Assembly: GCA_905215655.1 (NCBI GenBank)
Contig: CAJMQT010000041.1
Location: 1-16,386, forward strand
Reading direction: 5' to 3'
Origin: an uncultured bacterium
GTDB taxonomy: Bacteria > Bacteroidota > Bacteroidia > Bacteroidales > Bacteroidaceae
Length of the DNA: 16,386 nt
Below, one piece after another: positions 1 to 7,796 of this stretch (position 1 is the stretch's first letter; each line of letters opens with the position of its first letter). Under the pieces are notes generated by a model. That model was given only the letters and a program-made list of their open reading frames with translations, did not search any database and was not told the origin of the DNA. The position numbers and the translations under genes were made by a program.

Positions 1-346
1 CGCATGGAATATCGGGAAACTTGTTCTTGACGGCTCTTGCCACGGTGAAGGCGTCGTTGTCCGCGTTGCCGGGCATGCAGATTACGAGGTCGAAGTTTGT
101 GCCGGCGAGCACCTCGGCAGCCTCTTCCGTTGTACTGACCTGTGTGAACGAGGGCGGGTATCGCAGTCCGAGGGCGGTATATTCGTTAAATATTTTCTCG
201 TCCACGCGTCCGTCGTCTTCGAGCATGAAGGCGTCGTATGGGTTTGCGACGATAAGCACATTGAATATCCGACGCGTCATAAGATTAAGGAACGACACGT
301 CTTTGAGGTAGAATTTATCCCACTGTTGCGGCATGTTTGTGTTCAT
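1..346 (-). CDS. PEP synthase-like protein, N-terminal receiver-like domain (partial)
   Basis: The first 115 codons of a longer minus-strand gene that runs off the left edge of the window. The protein begins MNTNMPQQWDKFYLKDVSFL and contains 'FNVLIVANPYDAFMLEDDGR' and 'NFDLVICMPGN', alternating beta-strand and helix as in a CheY-like receiver domain. From memory, Bacteroidales proteins annotated as phosphoenolpyruvate synthase or PEP/pyruvate-binding proteins start with this same layout (a receiver-like domain, 'AFMLEDDGRVDE', 'LRYPP'), and are close to 1000 residues. If so, the missing part would hold the pyruvate phosphate dikinase ATP-grasp domain. The start at 346 fits that family; there is no good Shine-Dalgarno in front of it. 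A Bacteroidetes promoter lies about 125 bases upstream. The CDS is certain by codon pattern; the function rests on remembered family resemblance because the catalytic part is absent. Confidence 0.78.
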   Translation of the reverse strand, partial: MNTNMPQQWDKFYLKDVSFLNLMTRRIFNVLIVANPYDAFMLEDDGRVDEKIFNEYTALGLRYPPSFTQVSTTEEAAEVLAGTNFDLVICMPGNADNDAFTVARAVKNKFPDIPC

Positions 347-358
347 ATCGGGAATTAT

Positions 359-412
359 TTAGTTATAAGGAGTACAGGAGTGGAGAAGTTCGGGAGTCCG
401 GACAATAGCCAT
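359..412 (-). other. Possible leader ORF of 17 codons upstream of the PEP-synthase-like gene
   Basis: On the minus strand, GGGAGG (425 to 420) sits 7 bases before an ATG at 412. That ATG opens the short ORF MAIVRTPELLHSCTPYN, which stops at 359. The stop is in frame with, and 12 bases before, the main ATG at 346. The only strong Shine-Dalgarno in this leader therefore belongs to the short ORF, not to the main gene. Most of its codons come from the octamer repeat at 369-404, so it may be an accident of repeat insertion. Translation is unproven. Confidence 0.3.
369..404 (+). repeat. Degenerate octamer repeat (4 x 8 bp plus GACA)
   Basis: Four consecutive octamers, GGAGTACA, GGAGTGGA, GAAGTTCG and GGAGTCCG, are followed by GACA. 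The same layout, four octamers then GACA and preceded by AGTTA, occurs in the palindrome at 9678-9824, so the two are copies of one repeat family. This copy lies in the transcribed leader of the minus-strand gene at 1-346 and is unpaired. Confidence 0.6.
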
Positions 413-477
413 ATCGCTACCTCCCTTTCACTCTTTTATCTTTTTCACCTTTTAAATATCTTCGTTTTTTTATAGAG

Positions 478-508
478 CAAAGATAAATCATATCACGCAA
501 AACGCAAA
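478..508 (-). promoter_or_regulatory. Bacteroidetes-type promoter for the PEP-synthase-like gene
   Basis: Read on the minus strand, TTTG (508 to 505) is followed by 19 bases and then TATCTTTG (485 to 478). This matches the Bacteroidetes -33/-7 pattern TTTG-n19-21-TAnnTTTG exactly. Transcription would start near 470 and give a leader of about 125 bases before the ATG at 346. Confidence 0.7.
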
Positions 509-686
509 ATAAAAGGGTGAAAAACTGACTATCGGGGGCTATCCGTGCGGCTCTCGTTTTGGTAAAAAATCCACAACAAAAATATTTTGTAAAATAGAAA
601 TTAAAGTTTAAATATATGTTAATACGGCGCGACTGAAACAATGAAATATTTAAGATTAATTCACAGTCGGCAGCGATTTAGGTGTG

Positions 687-811
687 AAAAGGCGGCGTTT
701 TTGCCTCCAAAACCCGGCGTTTTATGACGCAAAAGGCGGTCTTTCGTGATGTAAAAGGTGGTCTTTTGCATTCCAAAAGACCGCCTTTTGGAAATCGGAA
801 GATTGTCTTTC
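687..811. repeat. 22-bp-period array of A-tract/T-tract units, cluster 1
   Basis: Six units begin at 687, 709, 731, 753, 775 and 797, exactly 22 bases apart. Each has a 15-base core of AAAA-N7-TTTT form (for example AAAAGGCGGTCTTTC, AAAAGACCGCCTTTT) and a 7-base spacer. The sixth core is degenerate (GGAAGATTGTCTTTC). The central bases appear in both orientations (GGCGGTC and GACCGCC), so neighbouring units can pair. The array lies between the divergent promoters at 478-508 and 954-985. Short ORFs can be read through it in all frames because 22 is not a multiple of 3; these are not genes. I see no other feature in 509-686 or 812-953. Confidence 0.85.
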
Positions 812-953
812 GGGAGTCTATTTTGCGTAAAGCGTTGCATGTCAAGACGTTAATAAAAATACCGAAATTTTGCAAATTTCGCGGCAAACGGCGTTTTTTT
901 CATGAAAATTGAAATCTGAGGGGCTTAAAATTCATTTTTAAGGGTATTTTTTC

Positions 954-985
954 TTGCCGTCTGTCATAAATTTATACTACCTTTG
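954..985 (+). promoter_or_regulatory. Bacteroidetes-type promoter for metY
   Basis: TTG (954-956) is followed by 21 bases and then TACCTTTG (978-985), a full match to the TAnnTTTG -7 element. Transcription would start near 992, leaving a leader of about 45 bases before the ATG at 1036. I see no recognisable SAM riboswitch in that short leader. Confidence 0.7.
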
Positions 986-1035
986 CATCATATCTAACGC
1001 CAAGATTATTTATCGACATCACAATAATTATAAAT

Positions 1036-2316
1036 ATGAAAAAAGACCTGAAAGTATCGACACTCTGCGTCCGCGGAGGATGGAAACCGAAAAACGGCGA
1101 ACCAGTACAGCCGCCTATCGTACAAAGCACGACATTCAAATATGATAACACCGAAGAGATGGCGATGCTCTTCGACCTGAAAAAATCAGGATATTTCTAT
1201 ACCAGATTGCAGAACCCCACGAACGATGCGGCGGCTCAGAAGATAGCCGAACTTGAAGGAGGAGTGGGCGCCATGCTCACATCTTCGGGACAGGCGGCAA
1301 ACTTCTACGCGCTGTTCAACATCTGTCAGGCGGGCGACCACTTCGTGACGTCTACCGAGATTTACGGCGGAACATACAACCTCTTCGGCGTGACGATGAA
1401 GAAGCTCGGCATAGAATGCACCTTCATCAACCAAGACAGCAGCGAGGAAGAGATACAGAAGGCGTTCCGACCGAACACCAAGGCTCTCTTCGGCGAAACG
1501 ATTTCAAACCCCGGCTGCAAGGTGCTCGACATCGAAAAGTTCGCCCGCATAGCACATAAGAACGGCGTGCCGCTCATCATCGACAACACCTTCGCCACGC
1601 CGGTAAACTGCCGCCCGTTCGAGTTCGGATGTGACATCGTGACCCACTCCACCACAAAATACATGGACGGACATGCCACACAGGTGGGCGGATGCGTCGT
1701 TGACAGCGGCAACTTCGACTGGGACGCGCATGCCGACAAATTCCCGGGACTGACCACGCCCGACGAGTCTTACCACGGACTGACCTACACCAAGGCGTTC
1801 GGCAAGATGGCGTATATGACAAAACTCGTGGCACAACTCATGCGTGACCTCGGCTCTATACCCGGTCCGCAAAACGCGTTCCTGCTCAACCTCGGTCTCG
1901 AAACGCTCTACCTGCGCGTGAAACGCCACTGTGAGAACGCACAGAAAGTAGCCGAATTCTTGCAGGCTCACCCCCGCGTGGCGTGGATAAAGTACTGCGG
2001 TCTGGAAGGAGACGAGTGCCACCAACTGGCAAAGAAGTATCTTCCCGGCGGCTCATGCGGCGTAATGGCGTTCGGATTGAAAGGCGACCGCGACGCGGCT
2101 GTCAAGTTCATGGACTCGCTCGAGCTTGTCAACATCGTGACACACGTTGCCGACTCGCGCTCCTGCATCCTGCATCCGGCAAGCCACACGCACCGACAGC
2201 TCAGCGACGAACAGCTCCGTGAGGCTGGCATCGCACCCGACCTGATGCGTCTCTCGGTAGGAATCGAAGACCCGGACGATATCATCGACGACCTGCGTCA
2301 GGCTCTCGAAAAGTAA
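1036..2316 (+). CDS. metY: O-acetylhomoserine sulfhydrylase (aminocarboxypropyltransferase)
   Basis: A 426-residue cytosolic PLP enzyme of the Cys/Met metabolism family. It is expected to join O-acetylhomoserine and sulfide to give homocysteine and acetate, the direct sulfhydrylation route to methionine. The start MKKDLKVSTLCVRGGWKP, the 'QPPIVQSTTF' segment, 'YTRLQNPTND', the 'SSGQAA' turn, the 'IDNTFATP' segment and the 'THSTTKYMDGHATQVGG' PLP site are all present; the PLP lysine is K208. Length is normal for MetY (about 425-430) and longer than cystathionine gamma-synthases (about 380-400). The C-terminus 'LMRLSVGIEDPDDIIDDLRQAL' is the usual ending. The gene stands alone, with its own promoter and terminator. 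Close relatives can also act as cysteine synthases, so exact substrate preference is inferred. Confidence 0.93.
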   Translation: MKKDLKVSTLCVRGGWKPKNGEPVQPPIVQSTTFKYDNTEEMAMLFDLKKSGYFYTRLQNPTNDAAAQKIAELEGGVGAMLTSSGQAANFYALFNICQAGDHFVTSTEIYGGTYNLFGVTMKKLGIECTFINQDSSEEEIQKAFRPNTKALFGETISNPGCKVLDIEKFARIAHKNGVPLIIDNTFATPVNCRPFEFGCDIVTHSTTKYMDGHATQVGGCVVDSGNFDWDAHADKFPGLTTPDESYHGLTYTKAFGKMAYMTKLVAQLMRDLGSIPGPQNAFLLNLGLETLYLRVKRHCENAQKVAEFLQAHPRVAWIKYCGLEGDECHQLAKKYLPGGSCGVMAFGLKGDRDAAVKFMDSLELVNIVTHVADSRSCILHPASHTHRQLSDEQLREAGIAPDLMRLSVGIEDPDDIIDDLRQALEK

Positions 2317-2341
2317 AAGAAAACATCATAAGACATCGTGC

Positions 2342-2420
2342 AAGAGCACGGCTGAATGTTCCGCATCAAGACATAAACATTTCAAGCGGCGGAACTTTCA
2401 GTCGTGCTCTTTATTTTTTG
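2342..2420 (+). terminator. Intrinsic terminator after metY
   Basis: A 23-position stem pairs AAGAGCACGGCTGAATGTTC (from 2342, continuing CGC to 2364) with an arm ending GTCGTGCTCTT at 2411. There is one G-U pair and one T-T mismatch, a loop of about 24 bases, and TTTATTTTTT follows. It begins 25 bases after the metY stop. Confidence 0.85.
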
Positions 2421-2522
2421 TAAATTTATTTAGCGTTAGTTAAAATTTTATTTGCAAAGTTTAAAATTTCACCCCCCCGATTTAAATAATGTAAACAAAA
2501 GTCTCTTTTTCTTTAAAAACAT

Positions 2523-2553
2523 TTTGATTTAACGATTAAAAGGCGTTCATTTG
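2523..2553 (+). promoter_or_regulatory. Probable promoter of the large secreted protein operon
   Basis: TTTG (2523-2526), 19 bases, then TTCATTTG (2546-2553). It matches TTTG-n19-TAnnTTTG except for T in place of A at the second -7 position. Transcription would start near 2560 and give a leader of about 165 bases. Confidence 0.5.
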
Positions 2554-2726
2554 CCCTGATTTCAGCGAAAGAAGCTAGATAAAACTTAAAGATAACATAA
2601 ACAACCACTTACGAATAATAACATTACCGCTCGCCAACGAGGGGTAGTTTTCATGGGCTATAAAAATCAATCATCAGCGACAAGGCTGATTTAATGTAAT
2701 TCAGATTATCAAACTTACTATTTAAT
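2554..2726 (+). other. Long 5' leader of the secreted-protein gene
   Basis: The stretch between the candidate promoter and the ATG at 2727 has no ORF with a good start. It holds two small hairpins: CTCG-CCAA-CGAG near 2632-2643, and ATCAGC-gacaag-GCTGAT at 2673-2690, about 37 bases before the ATG. I do not recognise a known riboswitch. Upstream of the promoter, 2421-2522 is AT-rich and contains a run of seven C at 2472-2478. Confidence 0.35.
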
Positions 2727-5700
2727 ATGAACAAAACAAATCTTGGACGCAGTGCCTTTTTGGCATTGCTCTTAATGATTTCGGGCTTATTCACGACGGT
2801 CAGCGCCGACGAAACGACGCCGAAAATCACGCCCGAAATAGAAGTACAAACCAGTCCGGACGAAAGCAAAAATTGGATAGCGTACATCGGGCAACAATCT
2901 TTCGCAACGCCAACAATCACTATCAAAGTGAATGGCAGCACGGCATTGACTTACCGTTTCAAAAAGACATTCTCCATAGAAGGCGGTACTCTCGGGAAAG
3001 ACAAAGACGGAAAAGACATCTCGACAGACGCCGTCACAGGCAGTTACGTCATGACCCGCTACGGCTCCGTATTCATAGGAAAGAAGAGCGGAACGTTTAA
3101 AGTGAACGTAAAGATTGAACCTACCGACGCATACGTCAAACTTTATGAGTCGGCGACGGTGTCTTACACCGTACAGATACCCGCCGTAACCCCCGTCGTA
3201 AAGACCGAGACACAAGACGGCGCGACGATTGCTTACAGCACAGGAGAAAATGGTAATCAACTGGTACAAACCATTCCGCAACCTATTTTCCAACTTATTT
3301 ACGGCGATGGAGGCTCGGATGTCGATGTGATAGACCGTTACGACATGACGGCAAAACCGTCTGACAACGCACCGTTCACAGTTAACGCAGACGGCTCCAT
3401 AACGGCAAAATACGGCGTTGACGACAATTCAACCGGCACAATCACTTACAGTTTTGAGCCTAAGGCTGAATATGTCGGCTCCTATACGGCGGTAGAAAAA
3501 ACCATTACTTTCAAGGTAAAACAAATCATAAAAGGAGAAACCGTTCATGTAACAGCGTCTTTCATACCTTCCGCAAAGCAGAAGACAATCGAGGACAAAG
3601 ATGGTAACAAGGTGACTTATCCCCAGTTCTCTTACTGCGGACAATGGGGAGGCGAAGCGTTCGTGCCGCTGAAATATGTGATTAAAGACGCTTTCGGCAA
3701 CGACGTTACAAGCCGATACGGTTACCCTGAGTTTGAAGTCATAAACCATTACGCAGGCGACGAAAGCGAGACAAAAGTCCCGACGTATGTTTGGGGACCT
3801 AACAACGCCATGAGCGGAACAAAAGGTTACGCCGAGATACATTATAAATTAAAGAGCATCACAGGCGTCTACGAGCCTGTGGAAATATCTTACAACCACC
3901 TTATCATCCCTCGCGTGCCCACTCCGAAGATTACTCCTGACCCGAACACGATTGAGATTACGGCGGGAACAGCCATCGACTATACCAACCGCTTCAACGT
4001 TGTGGGCGAGTTCTATGACGAGAACAAGGAGGAATGGACTTACCTCCATTATGACAGCAACGACGCCAACAAGATGAGTTACACCTTCGCCTTCGAGAAG
4101 AGACTTGCCGACGACGGTATCATCGTCGTAGAGAACTTCCCGCACTTGGAGCAGCATTACAAAGAGATAACCGACGAAAACGGAGTCGTCTGGTGCCAAT
4201 ATACGACGACAAAGGATTTCGGCACGGATCAGAACTGGACGATAAAATTCACAAAAACCGGTTCATACGACTTTAAATATGTCGTAAATCCGTGGAACTA
4301 TAACTACTGGGCACAGGGCAGCGCCATAATGCCGGTAACTTATGTCGTAAGCGACAAGATCAAGGGATATATGAAAATCGTGCCCAACGAAATCGTTGTG
4401 TACAGCGACGACAAAGACTTCAAAGAGCCTGACGCCACCGTTGTAGACGTATTCGACGATGACATAACAGAAAATTACGACCTTACTTACACCATTATTG
4501 TTGACGGAGAGCCCCTCACACCCGACCCTAAAACCGGTCTGATAAAAGATCCTACAACCGGAACGACCATCAACCCGACAACGGGAAAAGTGACTTTGGG
4601 CAAAGACGCCGAAGGCGACATCGTGGTAAAGGTTATCGCCACGCCCAAGGGAGGCGAAGACTCTAAGTACGTAGGCTGCGAAGGCAAATACACAATCCAC
4701 CTCAAACAGCCCGCAGGCACCGACAATTCAAAGTGGTATGAGATAATCAAGACCAAGAAGAGCAACAACGGTGTTGAGGGCGAAGTGACCGAATTGAGTT
4801 ACACCGACCAGGAGATGGGCAAGCTCCACTTCATCGGTCTGCGTGAAACCATCGCTCCGGGTTACACCATCAAGGGCGGTATCCCCGGTCTTGACGTTAC
4901 CTTCGGCAAGGTTGGAGGTCAAGAGGCAGACATCAAGATGCAGCAGGAAGACGAGAGCAATCCGAACCGTGAAGAGTTCGGAAGCTCGGATGTAGTCGGC
5001 AAACCCAAATTCTTCATGCTCGGAGCAGCGGCACAAGCCGACGAACGAGAGTTCCCCACGGGCGGTCTGTTCTACAAACTGATGCCTTACACCAATGGTT
5101 ACCTCACGGTGGACGCCAAATGGACGGAGGGACACGAGCACATCCTGATAGCCGAAAACAACGGAACGATATGGAAAGAGTCGTTCAAACCGACCACCGA
5201 CACAAAGGGTGAGCACCGTTTCCGCTTTGCCCTTATCGCCGGAACGACCTACTATCTCTATGACGCCGACGGCAGCTCGCTCCACGTTCACGGCATAAGC
5301 TACGACCCGGCGTACATCATGAACCGCGTGACTTACGAGAACCTTGACGAGGCGACGGCGTTCCTGAACGGATATTCAGGCACCACCCCGAAGCTGCTTT
5401 ACAGCCCTTCGGAGAATGTGACCTTCTCTTCAAGCGACCCGTCATACGCTGAAATCGACGCTCGCAGCGGTATATTGACACCTAAAAAGGCTACAACTGC
5501 CGACAGCAACGTTAGAATCAGCGGCAAGGTACAGTCGAACTACGACATCGACATCTTCAAAATGCCGTCTTACAAGCTGTATATCAGTGAACTTCCGTCG
5601 TTCTGGGTTGAAGACGGACTTATGTACGGAGTTGGTCAGACGGTGTCGACCACCAACATCAAGACCAACATCAACATGACCTTCGGCGGCTGGCTGGCAA

Positions 5701-7316
5701 ACGAGATGCGTCCTTACATCAAGGGCGGAAAAGAAACCGACCTGCTGGACGAGTGGAACATCGCGAAGATGGACTCCGCCGGACAGCGCAACAGAACGAT
5801 TGACGGATTCAGATTTGCCACATCAGGCAAGCAAAATCCGCTCGATGAAAACGGTGCATCATTCTCTTTCGGCACCACGACGAGCCAAGCTTACAAAGTG
5901 CCTTGCCGCGGAACATACGCTAAATTCGAGCCGGAAGAGAGCGGAATGCTCATCGTTTATCTGATCCAGAACGGTATCTGCCAGTACAACGGCGACCCGT
6001 CGACGAAGCCGGTGGAAAGAAAAAAGATAAAATGGAACCCCGTCTTCATCATGGACGAGGCAGGAAAGGACGTGGAACTGCTACCCAACGAGAGCTGGGA
6101 AGGTATCAACCTGCCTACCAAGGAAGGCACTTACAGCCAATATACTGAGGGAATTTACCGCTGCTCGATAGACGATGAGAACATTAAAGCGGCAGGCGGT
6201 TGGGACTGGAACACCGAATTCCTTAAAGAAGGAAACGGCACCGAGGCTGACAAAACGGCAATCGAACAGATGTGGACCGACGATTGGAACAACAACAAGG
6301 ACAGCGAAGGCGGCAAGAATATTGCACACGGTCTGAAAGTCTACAAGACCCAAAGCGGCGGCTATGTCACCGTTTCAAAGGCTTACACGCGTTACGCCCT
6401 GCACGTAAAATCAGGCAAGACATACTTCATCTCACAGAACGGCTCTAAGCTGTACCTCTGCGGTTTCTCCTTCGTTCCCGACGGATACGGCGCAGGATAC
6501 AAAGCCGAGGAAAATGCTCCGACGGAAGAGATAGCTCTTAACGACAACAAGACGCCGAGAGAAGCAGAAGCCAACACAGAGAAAGAGTTTGTCAACGTGA
6601 CATTGAACCGCACCTTCAAGAAGGATCAGTGGGCTGCACTCTGCCTGCCGTTCAGCGTCAACGAGACACAGTTCAAGCGCCTCTTCGGCGACGACGCGAT
6701 GATTATCACGTTCGACTCTCTCATGAGCAACGCTGCGGCTCACTACACGCAGCACGCTTACCACATGATAGAGGCAGGTCGCCCGTACTTCGTCAAGCCG
6801 TCGATAGACGTTGCCCTGACAAGCACGGAGGACGGAAACACGCAGGCGGCAGAGGCAACACCGTTGAAGTTTGAGCGCGTGACGATAGAGGGTGTCGAAC
6901 CGATCGAGATTGTAGGCAACGGCCCCGAGTCACCTTATATCTACACCTTCGTGGGCAATTACTCTCCGACCACCATGCCGGCTTACTCTTACTACATGGG
7001 CAACGACAACAACCTGCACCGTCAGACCAAGCCTGTAAGCATCAAGGGTTACCGCTCTTATCTGACACCTCCCGCCGATGACAACGGCGTAGCGATGATT
7101 CAAGGTCTCACGATAGCCAACGGCGGAGATGACGAGGACGGCGGAACGACCGGCATAATCAACATTGTTGAAGACGCGACGACCACCATCGGCACACATA
7201 TCAACAACACCGGCGTGGTAAACATGAACGGTCAGACGGTACGCCGCAGCGCCGACACCAACGGTCTGCCCAAGGGATTATACATCGTGAACGGCAAGAA
7301 GGTTATTATTAAATAA
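2727..7316 (+). CDS. Very large secreted surface protein with Ig-like repeats and a T9SS-like C-terminal tail
   Basis: 1529 residues. The N-terminus is a clear signal peptide (MNKTNLGRSAFLALLLMISG, then LFTTVSA, cleavage near residue 27). The rest is rich in beta-strand patterns: several Ig-like segments in the first 700 residues, introduced by proline-rich linkers such as 'TPKITPEIEV', 'PAVTPVVKTE' and 'RVPTPKITPD'. Two related beta-sandwich modules lie at about 758-861 and 1044-1255. A BIG2-like segment lies near 890-930 ('VTFSSSDPSYAEIDARSG'). A 'VTLNRTFKKDQWAALCLPF' domain near 1290-1450 is of a kind common in Prevotella surface proteins. The end, 'VVNMNGQTVRR' and then 'GLPKGLYIVNGKKVIIK', resembles T9SS type A sorting tails. 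It should be exported and anchored to or released from the cell surface. I see no catalytic motif; an adhesin or glycan-binding role is only a guess. It is probably co-transcribed with the small gene at 7335. Confidence 0.9.
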   Translation: MNKTNLGRSAFLALLLMISGLFTTVSADETTPKITPEIEVQTSPDESKNWIAYIGQQSFATPTITIKVNGSTALTYRFKKTFSIEGGTLGKDKDGKDISTDAVTGSYVMTRYGSVFIGKKSGTFKVNVKIEPTDAYVKLYESATVSYTVQIPAVTPVVKTETQDGATIAYSTGENGNQLVQTIPQPIFQLIYGDGGSDVDVIDRYDMTAKPSDNAPFTVNADGSITAKYGVDDNSTGTITYSFEPKAEYVGSYTAVEKTITFKVKQIIKGETVHVTASFIPSAKQKTIEDKDGNKVTYPQFSYCGQWGGEAFVPLKYVIKDAFGNDVTSRYGYPEFEVINHYAGDESETKVPTYVWGPNNAMSGTKGYAEIHYKLKSITGVYEPVEISYNHLIIPRVPTPKITPDPNTIEITAGTAIDYTNRFNVVGEFYDENKEEWTYLHYDSNDANKMSYTFAFEKRLADDGIIVVENFPHLEQHYKEITDENGVVWCQYTTTKDFGTDQNWTIKFTKTGSYDFKYVVNPWNYNYWAQGSAIMPVTYVVSDKIKGYMKIVPNEIVVYSDDKDFKEPDATVVDVFDDDITENYDLTYTIIVDGEPLTPDPKTGLIKDPTTGTTINPTTGKVTLGKDAEGDIVVKVIATPKGGEDSKYVGCEGKYTIHLKQPAGTDNSKWYEIIKTKKSNNGVEGEVTELSYTDQEMGKLHFIGLRETIAPGYTIKGGIPGLDVTFGKVGGQEADIKMQQEDESNPNREEFGSSDVVGKPKFFMLGAAAQADEREFPTGGLFYKLMPYTNGYLTVDAKWTEGHEHILIAENNGTIWKESFKPTTDTKGEHRFRFALIAGTTYYLYDADGSSLHVHGISYDPAYIMNRVTYENLDEATAFLNGYSGTTPKLLYSPSENVTFSSSDPSYAEIDARSGILTPKKATTADSNVRISGKVQSNYDIDIFKMPSYKLYISELPSFWVEDGLMYGVGQTVSTTNIKTNINMTFGGWLANEMRPYIKGGKETDLLDEWNIAKMDSAGQRNRTIDGFRFATSGKQNPLDENGASFSFGTTTSQAYKVPCRGTYAKFEPEESGMLIVYLIQNGICQYNGDPSTKPVERKKIKWNPVFIMDEAGKDVELLPNESWEGINLPTKEGTYSQYTEGIYRCSIDDENIKAAGGWDWNTEFLKEGNGTEADKTAIEQMWTDDWNNNKDSEGGKNIAHGLKVYKTQSGGYVTVSKAYTRYALHVKSGKTYFISQNGSKLYLCGFSFVPDGYGAGYKAEENAPTEEIALNDNKTPREAEANTEKEFVNVTLNRTFKKDQWAALCLPFSVNETQFKRLFGDDAMIITFDSLMSNAAAHYTQHAYHMIEAGRPYFVKPSIDVALTSTEDGNTQAAEATPLKFERVTIEGVEPIEIVGNGPESPYIYTFVGNYSPTTMPAYSYYMGNDNNLHRQTKPVSIKGYRSYLTPPADDNGVAMIQGLTIANGGDDEDGGTTGIINIVEDATTTIGTHINNTGVVNMNGQTVRRSADTNGLPKGLYIVNGKKVIIK

Positions 7317-7334
7317 TGTAACGGAGGAAGAACA

Positions 7335-7532
7335 ATGAACAATAAGAAAGAATATATCAAGCCTCAGATTGCGCTGTTCAAGATAGACGCTGAGTATAAC
7401 CTGCTTGCCGGATCGCCCGGAAAGATTGAAGACGGAAGTGTCATCAAGGACATGGAAGGTTGGGATGATCTTTATGAACCGACAGCTCCGGGCGTTGACA
7501 ACGGCGACCACGACGGCGAAGAAGTGCCATAG
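7335..7532 (+). CDS. Small 'YIKP...LLAGS' protein of unknown function
   Basis: 65 residues starting MNNKKEYIKPQIALFKIDAE, then YNLLAGSPG, and an acidic tail rich in D, E, P and G. A textbook Shine-Dalgarno (GGAGG, 7323-7327) stands 7 bases before the ATG, and the gene starts only 18 bases after the previous stop, so it is surely translated with the large secreted protein. From memory, short Bacteroidales proteins beginning K-x-Y-I-K-P and carrying an 'LLAGS' motif near residue 25 are common and often sit beside secreted proteins; their function is not known to me. The layout, a conserved head, a small-residue motif and a variable tail, is like a leader and core, but no modifying enzyme or peptidase-transporter is nearby. 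There is no signal peptide or membrane segment. Confidence 0.82.
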   Translation: MNNKKEYIKPQIALFKIDAEYNLLAGSPGKIEDGSVIKDMEGWDDLYEPTAPGVDNGDHDGEEVP

Positions 7533-7571
7533 GTAATCGCCTTAAAATCAGACACATACCAAACGCGTTCC

Positions 7572-7652
7572 AAAAGACCGCCTTTTGCATTGCAAAAGGC
7601 GGTCTTTTACATGATAAAAGGCGGTCTTTTGCATGGTAAAAGACCGCCTTTC
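7572..7652. repeat. 22-bp-period array of A-tract/T-tract units, cluster 2
   Basis: Four units begin at 7572, 7594, 7616 and 7638, exactly 22 bases apart: AAAAGACCGCCTTTT, AAAAGGCGGTCTTTT (twice), then AAAAGACCGCCTTT with C as its last base. The spacers GCATTGC, ACATGAT and GCATGGT share a central CAT. This is the best-preserved copy. Units 1 and 2 form a near-perfect 37-base palindrome, and units 3 and 4 a second one, so it could also end transcription of the secreted-protein operon, whose last stop is at 7532. The rest of 7533-7796 shows no gene. Confidence 0.88.
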
Positions 7653-7796
7653 AGAACACCCCTGACACATACCCCGGATACAAGGAATTGCATTTACGTG
7701 TCAACCCGACCTCCGGCGGCACGCACATCCATTGCTCGCCCACTTATTAAAAAAGTGCAAAAAGGAAGATAACAGTGTAAAAATAACCCACATTTA

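Noticed and set aside
417..641. 74-codon minus-strand ORF rich in F, Y and R
   Set aside because: It covers the promoter of the gene at 1-346, has no ribosome site and is AT-driven in composition.
687..811. CRISPR array
   Set aside because: The period is 22 bases with 7-base spacers and changing repeat cores; CRISPR repeats are near-identical and spacers are about 30 or more bases, and no cas gene is present.
678..912. Short ORFs on both strands (62 and 69 codons) with 'KGGLLxxKRPPF'-like peptides
   Set aside because: They are read-through of the 22-bp array; the same peptide pattern appears on both strands because the units are palindromic.
986..1035. SAM riboswitch before metY
   Set aside because: The leader is only about 45 bases and shows no paired structure that could hold such an element.
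1504..2025. 173-codon minus-strand ORF inside metY
   Set aside because: Shadow of a well-recognised enzyme gene on the plus strand.
7590..7772. 60-codon ORF after the small gene, with the same 'KGGLLHGKRPPF' peptide
   Set aside because: Also a translation of the repeat array; no ribosome site and no protein-like composition after the repeat.
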